In this document: positions 6,578-13,271 of the stretch, piece after piece | Layout: each line of letters opens with the position of its first letter | Position numbering within the stretch: the first letter of the stretch is position 1 | Assembly: GCA_031362985.1 (NCBI GenBank) | Contig: JANLTO010000028.1 | Coordinates: 1-18,351, forward strand | Source: SHZL01 sp031362985 | GTDB lineage: Bacteria; Pseudomonadota; Gammaproteobacteria; Xanthomonadales; SZUA-36 | Length of the DNA: 18,351 bases | Direction: 5' to 3' | Translations under genes and position numbers: made by a program | The notes under the pieces: model-generated | Told to the model about the DNA's origin: nothing | Databases searched by the model: none | What the model saw: only the letters and a program-made list of their open reading frames with translations

Positions 6578-7957
6578 TTAAGTTTTGCTGGGGGCTTTGC
6601 GTTTGCTGATGGATTGATAGGCTACCAGCAGGAACAACAAGCCGCCAATGACCGAGATCAAGCCGCCAAGACCCATCAGGCCCATTCCGGCAATCTCTCC
6701 CAGGCTATTCGCGCCTTGCTCCAGCCCGGCCGTTTTACGCTGCACGCCGTAACCGCCACTCCAGGCGAGGCCCGTGATATGCAGCAACTGCCCGGTGGCA
6801 TAAATTATGGGTTGCCAAAATGCCAGCCGCGCCGGAATGGCGGCAAATCCCAGGCGCGGCAGCAAATAAAAACACACTCCCATCAAGGCGATGGTCACAC
6901 CCACGGTGGAGCCGTGGTAGTGGGCAGGAATCACGATATCCAGCCCGGAAATCATAAAGCCAAGTGCGCCGCCTGTAGCAAAAAGAAGGATGGAGGAAAG
7001 CAGCGCTGAGCGCAGGTAGCGCGCTTCGCCCACTGGCTTTTCCGCCTGCCAGAGGCTGGCCGCCACAGCGAGGCCCAACGGCAGGCAGGACAAGCCGCCA
7101 AACTTCATCAACTCGGTAAAGGCCAGGCGGTGTCCGGGAGATACAATCTCGTAGGCAAAATAGAAGAAGGGCACTGTGAGCAAGGGTAATGCAATAAAAA
7201 TCAGCAGGATCACGGCAATTCGCGGTGTCAGTAGCAAGCGGCAAGCGCTCTGGCTGGCCAGCAGAATCCACGCGAGCATCATCAACAAGGTGTGGGTGAA
7301 CTGCAATACGTGTCCACCGCCCCAGAACAGGAATTCAAAGTAGACTTCTCCAGCTACCTGTTGCGGCATGGCAGCCAGGGAAGCAAGGAATGCAAACACT
7401 GCGATGCCAGTGACCACGGCCGACAGGCGACTGCCAATGTGCAGAGCATCTGCGCCACTGAGTTGGCCCCGCCTGTGTGGGTCGCGCCGGATACTGTCCA
7501 GGGTGCAGCGCACGAGGTGCGAGGTAATTCCTGCGGTAAACAAGCCCAGGCCGGTGTAAAAAAGCGGATGCCGCAACAGCGGCACATAGTTGTTCATCAG
7601 CGGATTGCCGGCGCCAAGGAAGGGCGATGCGATGACAATGGCAGTTCCCGATGCGGCCAGCAAAAACGACAATCGGTCCCAGGCCGGGGCATCGCGCGAA
7701 CAGGCCAGGCTCCAGAACACGCCTGCCATGCTCAATAACCAGATCAATACCGAGAGGTTCACGTGCACCACCAGCGCGGTGCGGAAAAAGTCGAGCAAAG
7801 GAATCATTTCCTGCACGCCCGGGGTGCGCGCCAGTACCAGCAAAATGGAGAACACTCCGGCACCGACCAGGGAGGTCAGGCCCAGCAACAGCCAGGCGCG
7901 GGCGGTTTTGCTCAGTGCATTACTGCGAATGGGTAGATCGTAGCTATCTGGCTGCAT
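6578..7957 (-). CDS. Stand-alone HCO subunit I-like protein lacking the CuB His pair
   Basis: A 459-residue protein with about 12 predicted membrane helices and the subunit I layout. It keeps His65 (VVHVNLSVLIW, helix II), His216 (WGGGHVLQFTH, helix VI) and His346/His348 (IPAHYHGS, helix X), so both hemes could bind. Where canonical proteins have His-His at the end of helix VII, this one aligns as Tyr269-Glu270: FAYEIVSPG against SAHHLLVDPG of the neighbouring subunit I. A normal CuB site is therefore unlikely; His216, Gln219, His222 and Glu270 could form a different metal site. No subunit II is adjacent, only the small membrane protein downstream. ATG 8005 (475 residues) is an alternative start, but a possible promoter (TTGACG-N17-TACCTT, 8020 down to 7992) would cover it. 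Conventional annotation would probably read 'cbb3-type oxidase subunit I'; function unknown. Confidence 0.8.
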   Translation of the reverse strand: MQPDSYDLPIRSNALSKTARAWLLLGLTSLVGAGVFSILLVLARTPGVQEMIPLLDFFRTALVVHVNLSVLIWLLSMAGVFWSLACSRDAPAWDRLSFLLAASGTAIVIASPFLGAGNPLMNNYVPLLRHPLFYTGLGLFTAGITSHLVRCTLDSIRRDPHRRGQLSGADALHIGSRLSAVVTGIAVFAFLASLAAMPQQVAGEVYFEFLFWGGGHVLQFTHTLLMMLAWILLASQSACRLLLTPRIAVILLIFIALPLLTVPFFYFAYEIVSPGHRLAFTELMKFGGLSCLPLGLAVAASLWQAEKPVGEARYLRSALLSSILLFATGGALGFMISGLDIVIPAHYHGSTVGVTIALMGVCFYLLPRLGFAAIPARLAFWQPIIYATGQLLHITGLAWSGGYGVQRKTAGLEQGANSLGEIAGMGLMGLGGLISVIGGLLFLLVAYQSISKRKAPSKT

Positions 7958-8061
7958 AAAAGCTTTGGGCACTGGGCGAATTCTAAGCTGCAAGGTAGCG
8001 GTCATCGGCCCAGACGTCAACGCCAGCAGCAATTTTTCAAGGTGCCGGAGCGGGTAGTGCC

Positions 8062-8070
8062 TGTTATGAT
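8062..8070 (+). promoter_or_regulatory. Extended -10 promoter for the decarboxylase
   Basis: TG-T-TATGAT at 8062-8070 matches an extended -10 element (TATGAT, 5 of 6). No good -35 is seen at the right distance. A start near 8077 would leave a leader of about 50 bases before the ATG at 8129, agreeing with the start chosen for that gene. Confidence 0.4.
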
Positions 8071-8128
8071 CACGCGCTTGCGCTGCCACGGGTTTGCCGG
8101 GCAGGGAAGCGGGACGGCCGAAAAATCT

Positions 8129-9301
8129 ATGAACGACCTTGGCGACAGGCTTATCACCGATTATCCCGACGTGCCGGGCTTGCTCGCGCATGAGCGTCCG
8201 CGCCAGCCCGTGTACTGCATTTACCCGGAGGTTTACCGCCGTGCGGCACACGACTTCGTCAGCGGTTTCCCCGGCCGGGTCCTGTATGCAGTCAAGGCCA
8301 ATGATCACCCGGCTATCGTGCAATTGCTCCATGCCGGGGGAGTGCAGCACTTTGACTGCGCTTCCGTGCCGGAAGTCGCGCTGGTCGCCGAGCATTGCCC
8401 CGGGGCCAGTTGCTATTTCATGGTTCCGAGCCGTTTGCGTGGCGCGGCTCGCGAAGCGTTTGAACAATACGGTGTGCGGCACTTCATGATTGACCACGCC
8501 TCCGGTATCGACATCCTTGCCGGGGAAGTGGATCTGCCGCAGGTCGTGGTGTTTACCCGCATGGCGGTGCACCATGCGGCAGCCAAGATGGACCTGTCCA
8601 CAAAATTTGGCGCGCCACCGGAGCAGGTTGCCGGTCTGATGACGGCACTGGCGGCCCGCGGGGCTGAGCCGGCCCTGGCGTTCAATGTGGGTTCATCGGT
8701 CATGCGCACCGAAGCGTATACCTACGCCATGAGCGTCGCCGCCGGCGTTCTGGCAGAGTTGCCGTTCCGGGTGAACATGGTCGACATAGGCGGAGGATTT
8801 CCCTATGTTTATCCCGGGATTTCGGTGCCACCACTGCGGGACTACTTTCACGCTGTGAAGCAAGCCACGCTAGCCCTGCCGCTGGCGCCGGGTGCGGTGA
8901 TCATGGCCGAACCCGGCCGGGCACTGGCGGCGCCGGGATTATCCGCCGTGGTAGAAGTGCTGTTGCGTCGCGATGATCGCCTGTACCTGAACGACGGCAT
9001 GTATGGCATTTTCTGGGAACTGCGTTTCAGGGAACACGATGGTTATCCGTTCCGCACCTTCCGCGACGGCTTGCCGTTGCAGGGCGCGACCCTGCCGTTT
9101 CGCCTCTTTGGACCGACCTGTGATTCCACCGATGTGTTGCCGGCGACGTTTCTGCTGCCCGCGGACATTGCACCCGGGGATTACATAGAGTTTGGCAGCA
9201 TCGGCGCCTACAGCCTCAGTGGACGTACCCGGTTCAACGGTTATTTCAGCGAACGCATCATCCAGTTGAGTAACGCAAATGCCCAACCACCTGGCTTCTG
9301 A
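8129..9301 (+). CDS. PLP-dependent decarboxylase, ornithine/lysine decarboxylase-like (fold type III)
   Basis: A 390-residue protein with an alanine-racemase-like barrel and C-terminal beta domain. Key motifs are Lys56 (YAVKAN, Schiff-base Lys), HFDCAS (74-79), DIGGGFP (219-225), EPGR (262-265 region, phosphate binding), GPTCDSTD with Cys331 (catalytic Cys supplied across the dimer) and GAYSLSGRTRFNG at the C-terminus. The CDSTD form fits ornithine- or lysine-type polyamine decarboxylases better than diaminopimelate decarboxylase. The His that stacks on the PLP ring in ornithine decarboxylase (HVGS) is Asn here (FNVGSS), so substrate or activity may differ. ATG 8129 is chosen because upstream in-frame starts (8042, 8066) precede or fall within the promoter element. 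The stop overlaps the next gene by 23 bases. Confidence 0.82.
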   Translation: MNDLGDRLITDYPDVPGLLAHERPRQPVYCIYPEVYRRAAHDFVSGFPGRVLYAVKANDHPAIVQLLHAGGVQHFDCASVPEVALVAEHCPGASCYFMVPSRLRGAAREAFEQYGVRHFMIDHASGIDILAGEVDLPQVVVFTRMAVHHAAAKMDLSTKFGAPPEQVAGLMTALAARGAEPALAFNVGSSVMRTEAYTYAMSVAAGVLAELPFRVNMVDIGGGFPYVYPGISVPPLRDYFHAVKQATLALPLAPGAVIMAEPGRALAAPGLSAVVEVLLRRDDRLYLNDGMYGIFWELRFREHDGYPFRTFRDGLPLQGATLPFRLFGPTCDSTDVLPATFLLPADIAPGDYIEFGSIGAYSLSGRTRFNGYFSERIIQLSNANAQPPGF

Positions 9302-11366
9302 ATCCAGCCCCTATCTGCTGCAGCACGTCAACAATCCCGTTGACTGGTATCCCTGGGGCGAGGAAGCGCTGGCCCTGGCAAAGGCGCAACACAAGCCCGT
9401 GCTGTTAAGCATCGGCTATGCAGCCTGCCACTGGTGTCATGTGATGGCGCACGAATCCTTTGAGCATGCAGAGACGGCGGCGCTGATGAACCGCTGGTTC
9501 ATCAATATCAAGGTGGATCGCGAGGAACGCCCGGACCTGGACAGTATTTACATGGCGGCGGTCACCAGCATGACCGGTCACGGCGGCTGGCCAATGACGG
9601 TATTCCTCACGCCCGAGGGCAAGCCGTTTTTCAGTGGAACGTATTATCCCCTGGAACCGCGCTACGGCATGCCGTCATTCCGGCAGGTCCTATCCGGCAT
9701 CGCTGCGGCCTGGGAAGGCCGGCAGGATGAAGTGCAGAACAGCGCAGACAACATCAGTTTGCGCCTGCAGGAGGGTTTGCTTGCTGCTCCGGCCAAGGCA
9801 GCGCAAGCCAGTCAGCTGCATACCGGCGTGCTGGATCAGGCGCTTGCCGATCTTGCCGGCCGCTTTGATGCACAACGGGGAGGCTTCGGTGGCGCGCCCA
9901 AATTTCCCCAGCCCATGCTGTTGGATTTCCTGCTGCGCGAGCATCTGCGCAGCGGAAATGTGCAGGCGCTGGACATGGTGTGCGTAAGCCTGCAGCACAT
10001 GGCGCAGGGGGGAATATACGATCACCTGGGCGGAGGCTTTGCGCGTTATTCCACCGACAACGACTGGCTGGTGCCGCACTTTGAAAAAATGCTGTACGAC
10101 AATGCTCAGCTCGCGCGCATCTATCTGCGTGCCTGGCAGGTGACCGGTGATGCGTCATTTCGCCGCGTAGTCGAACAAACGCTGGATTATGTGGTGCGTG
10201 AAATGCGCCACGAAGACGGGGGTTTCTACAGCAGCCTGGATGCCGACAGTGAAGGAGTAGAAGGCAAGTTCTACGTCTGGAGTGCTGCAGAAATCCGCGC
10301 TGTGCTCGGAGCCGAAGCTGATCGCTTCATTCAGGTGTATGACGTCAGCGACGGCGGTAACTGGGAAGACACAAATATCCTCAACCTCAAGCGTTCCCTG
10401 GCCGAGCTTGCCAGGGGAAGGGGCGAAACCGAAAAGCAGTTGGAGGCCCTGCTGCGTGATTGCAGGCAGCGCCTCCTGCAGGTGCGCAGTGCACGCGTCT
10501 GGCCCGGGCTGGATGACAAGGTGCTGGCCTCCTGGAACGGCTTGATGCTGAGCGCTTTTGCGGAAGCGGGCCGGGTGTTGCAGCGCGCAGATTACATCGC
10601 CGTGGCGGAGCGTAATGCGGAATTCCTGCAGCGCGAGTTCCGTCGCGGGGATGGCCATGAGAATGGCCGTGAGAATGGCCGTGATTGGGGCCGTTTGTGG
10701 CGTACCTGGAAAGCGGGGACGGCGGCCAAACTCAATGCCTACCTGGAAGACTACGCCTGCCTGGCCGAAGGATTGCTCAGCTTGTACGAAGCAACGTTTG
10801 ACCCGCGCTGGTTTAGCTGGGCGCAGGAACTTGGCCATACCATGCTGCGGCATTTCAAAGATCCCTTGAACCCCGGTTTCTATGACACCTCGGACGACCA
10901 TGAACAATTGATCCTGCGCCCCCGGGATGTTCAGGACAATGCCATGCCCAGCGGCAACGCCAAGGCCGCCATGGTGTTGTTCCGGCTTGGGCTCTACACC
11001 GGGAATGCAGACCTCCTGCAAGCCGCTGAGGATTCCGTAGCCGCGCGCATGGACCTCATGGGCCGCTATCCTTCCGGGTTCGGGGAATGGCTCAACGTGG
11101 CCAGCTTCATGTTGGGCGAGCCCCAGGAGTTGGCCCTGGTGGGGCCGTTGCCAGACCTGTCCGGCCTGCGCTCAGTCGTGAACGAACTCTATCGCCCTAA
11201 CCTGGTGGTTGCAGCAGGGCATGAGGGGGACAGTGCAGTCGTGCCCTTACTGGCGCAGCGCGGCATGATGAACGGGGTGCCCACTGCCTACCTGTGTCGG
11301 CGCATGACCTGCCAGGCACCGGTCACCAATGCGGTCGAGTTGCGTAGGCTACTGTCAGGCCAATAG
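9279..11366 (+). CDS. DUF255 thioredoxin-domain protein (YyaL/SPATA20 family)
   Basis: A 695-residue full-length member. The N-terminal thioredoxin-like domain (about residues 1-165) begins with the family hallmark (ESSPYLLQHVNNPVDWYPW) and has the CxxC site Cys50-His-Trp-Cys53, then HVMAHESFE, DREERPDLD and GGWPMTVFLTP. The rest resembles an (alpha/alpha) six-hairpin barrel (GGFYSSLDADSEG, WNGLMLSAFAEAG, ILRPRDVQDNAMPSGN). The biochemical role is not established. A low-complexity insert near residues 458-470 carries a tandem ENGR repeat. The start ATG lies inside the decarboxylase 3' end (23-base overlap), so the two are probably coupled. The gene ends 8 bp from the convergent MscS-family gene. 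Confidence 0.9.
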   Translation: MPNHLASESSPYLLQHVNNPVDWYPWGEEALALAKAQHKPVLLSIGYAACHWCHVMAHESFEHAETAALMNRWFINIKVDREERPDLDSIYMAAVTSMTGHGGWPMTVFLTPEGKPFFSGTYYPLEPRYGMPSFRQVLSGIAAAWEGRQDEVQNSADNISLRLQEGLLAAPAKAAQASQLHTGVLDQALADLAGRFDAQRGGFGGAPKFPQPMLLDFLLREHLRSGNVQALDMVCVSLQHMAQGGIYDHLGGGFARYSTDNDWLVPHFEKMLYDNAQLARIYLRAWQVTGDASFRRVVEQTLDYVVREMRHEDGGFYSSLDADSEGVEGKFYVWSAAEIRAVLGAEADRFIQVYDVSDGGNWEDTNILNLKRSLAELARGRGETEKQLEALLRDCRQRLLQVRSARVWPGLDDKVLASWNGLMLSAFAEAGRVLQRADYIAVAERNAEFLQREFRRGDGHENGRENGRDWGRLWRTWKAGTAAKLNAYLEDYACLAEGLLSLYEATFDPRWFSWAQELGHTMLRHFKDPLNPGFYDTSDDHEQLILRPRDVQDNAMPSGNAKAAMVLFRLGLYTGNADLLQAAEDSVAARMDLMGRYPSGFGEWLNVASFMLGEPQELALVGPLPDLSGLRSVVNELYRPNLVVAAGHEGDSAVVPLLAQRGMMNGVPTAYLCRRMTCQAPVTNAVELRRLLSGQ

Positions 11367-11374
11367 CAAGTGGT

Positions 11375-13018
11375 TTACTTCACGGGCTTGGCAGCTGGAG
11401 CCGCATACCACTGCTCCGGCGGCACGACCTTGGGACTGCCCGGGTCGCTTTCGTAGGCGGGCGACATGATTTGCACACCGTGCTCATTGAACACGTCCTG
11501 GATGTTGGCGTGCAGGGCGGAGTACAAAGCGAGCATGCGGTTGGCATCATTGCAGTAGGCATTTACCTCATAGTTGACCGCGAAATCACCCAGGGAAAGC
11601 TGCAGCACAAAGGGTTTTGGCTCTGCGTTCAGCCCTTCGGTGCGTGCCACGGCCAGCAGCAGCATGGCTTCAACCTGGCGCCACGGCGCGTCGTAGCCAA
11701 TGCCGACCACGCTGTGCAGCACCAGGCCCTGGGTGAGCGCCAGGGCGGAGTAGTTGACTATGTTGGTGCTAAGGATAGTGGAGTTGGGAATAACGACAAT
11801 TTCGTTCTTGGGAGTGCGAATGCGCGTAACCATCAACTTGATGTCTTCAACTGCGCCGGCTACATCACCGATTCTCACCCTATCCCCTTGCTTGAATGCC
11901 CCCCGGTAGGTCATGGACAGGCCGGCCATCATGTTGGCGATGAACGAGGAAGAGCCCAGCGAAAAGATCACGCCCAAAAACAGCGACACACCCTTGAATG
12001 CCATGGACTCCGAACCCGGAATGTAGGGATAGGCCACCACCACCGCAAACGCAAAGATCAGGAAGCGCAGGATCTTGAACGAAGGCAGAGCCCAGTCCGG
12101 ATCGAAGTTTTGCAAGCGGATGCGGCCGATGTGCACGCCTTCAAAGAACAGGCGCACCAGCCTCAGGATGTAACGCACCACCACGAACAGGATGGCGAGG
12201 AAAACGAGGTCCGGGACAGACGCGATAAAGCCACTCCACAGGGTTTTCAGCGGGTTGAGGACGACGTCAAACAGCACCATGGCGGCCGGACGGGTCCATG
12301 GGTACAGGCCCAGCACGGTGTTCAGGTAAAAGTACACAAGCAACACGATGAGCACAAAGCGCAGGGCACGCAACAAGCCGGCGAATACCGCCCAAACCTG
12401 TTCGGCGCGGATCAACCGGTGCGCCTTGTCCTCCAGGCTTGCCAGTTTTTTCTGAATACGCAGTTGCGCCCATCCGTCGACCCAGCGGGTGAGGCGGACT
12501 ATGGTCCAGAGAAGCAGCAGCATGAGCACGGTGGCGGCAACTGCAAAAGCGCTATGGCGCAGCAGCACGGGCCGGCTGCGGTCGGTGCGGTACTGGGTAA
12601 TGGCCTGGGCAATTTTCACGCTGAAAGCGGTCGCCAGCAGGTTCCTGTCGATGCCCTCATTTTCGGCGTCAAGGTCAAATACGGCCAGCAACAGCATCGT
12701 ACCAGCGAAAATTTGCGTACGGTCCGCGGACTCAACCGTATGCACATCTGTTACAGGGATGGTCTCGTCCCTGGCGGCCGCGATGATGTGATTGCGCGCC
12801 AGGGCCGCCCGTTCTCCAGCCGGATACGACGTGATCCCGCGCAGGGTGAACAGTTGATTCCCATCCACGATGACCGGAGCGGCAGCTGCCGCCTCAGCTT
12901 GAGCAGTCTCAGCCCAGGCCGGTGGGCAACAACCACACAGCAGTATCAGGGCAAAGATAAACTTTCCGGTTAGTGACAGCGTGGTCGGGCGCGTTGAGCG
13001 ACTCATAGGGACAAACAT
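11375..13018 (-). CDS. MscS-family mechanosensitive channel with periplasmic N-terminal domain
   Basis: A 547-residue protein. A signal peptide (about residues 16-36, ending AWA) is followed by a periplasmic region to about residue 150, membrane helices near 155-176, 217-237, 266-286 and 313-331, and the Gly/Ala/Ser-rich pore helix near 343-362 (GVSLFLGVIFSLGSSSF). The MscS beta domain follows (QGDRVRIGDVAGAVEDI, TRIRTPKNEIVVIPNS, NYS). It is larger than E. coli MscS (286 residues) and belongs to the multi-helix subgroup. It would release solutes on hypo-osmotic shock; ligand or ion specificity cannot be told. The start could also be ATG 13006 (MSRSTRP); neither has a well-placed ribosome binding site. 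Confidence 0.88.
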   Translation of the reverse strand: MFVPMSRSTRPTTLSLTGKFIFALILLCGCCPPAWAETAQAEAAAAAPVIVDGNQLFTLRGITSYPAGERAALARNHIIAAARDETIPVTDVHTVESADRTQIFAGTMLLLAVFDLDAENEGIDRNLLATAFSVKIAQAITQYRTDRSRPVLLRHSAFAVAATVLMLLLLWTIVRLTRWVDGWAQLRIQKKLASLEDKAHRLIRAEQVWAVFAGLLRALRFVLIVLLVYFYLNTVLGLYPWTRPAAMVLFDVVLNPLKTLWSGFIASVPDLVFLAILFVVVRYILRLVRLFFEGVHIGRIRLQNFDPDWALPSFKILRFLIFAFAVVVAYPYIPGSESMAFKGVSLFLGVIFSLGSSSFIANMMAGLSMTYRGAFKQGDRVRIGDVAGAVEDIKLMVTRIRTPKNEIVVIPNSTILSTNIVNYSALALTQGLVLHSVVGIGYDAPWRQVEAMLLLAVARTEGLNAEPKPFVLQLSLGDFAVNYEVNAYCNDANRMLALYSALHANIQDVFNEHGVQIMSPAYESDPGSPKVVPPEQWYAAPAAKPVK

Positions 13019-13067
13019 TCTCCGGCTGCTATCAAAAAGTGCACAGTATTTGGCCGTGCCAGTTTAA

Positions 13068-13114
13068 CCCATCCGGAACCGGCAGAAACCGCCCGGGCTC
13101 TGTGACCGGATGGG
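13068..13114. repeat. Inverted repeat between mscS-like gene and glgP
   Basis: CCCATCCGG (13068-13076) and CCGGATGGG (13106-13114) form a perfect 9-bp inverted repeat around a 29-base GC-rich spacer. It lies in the divergent region upstream of both the channel gene and glgP. No run of T follows, so it is not an obvious terminator; it could be an operator or an mRNA structure. Confidence 0.4.
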
Positions 13115-13202
13115 CGAACTCTTCAATTCCGATGGTTCAGGTGGGCCAGAGTCGCTTTTGCGGTCAGAAACAAACACCCGATACTTGTCCTCATTTTAGC
13201 GG

Positions 13203-13231
13203 TTGCACCCTGACGGGTTTTGTAGTTGAAT
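13203..13231 (+). promoter_or_regulatory. Possible sigma70-type promoter for glgP
   Basis: TTGCAC (13203-13208) and TTGAAT (13226-13231) are separated by 17 bases; each matches consensus at 4 of 6. The predicted start near 13238 leaves a leader of about 34 bases before the ATG at 13272. The rest of 13019-13271 shows no gene. Confidence 0.33.
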
Positions 13232-13271
13232 CCCCCAACTGCGATTTCCGCCGCCGCCTGAATTACCCGAC

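Noticed and set aside
7958..8575. Longer N-terminus for the HCO-like gene
   Set aside because: Runs antisense through the start and PLP-lysine region of the decarboxylase and lacks membrane helices; ATG 7957 (or 8005) fits the family.
10155..11021. Minus-strand frame of 288 residues
   Set aside because: Antisense to the DUF255 gene; no family pattern.
11471..12973. Plus-strand frame of 500 residues
   Set aside because: Mirror of the MscS-family gene, whose signal peptide, helices and pore motif are clear; the shadow has no domain.
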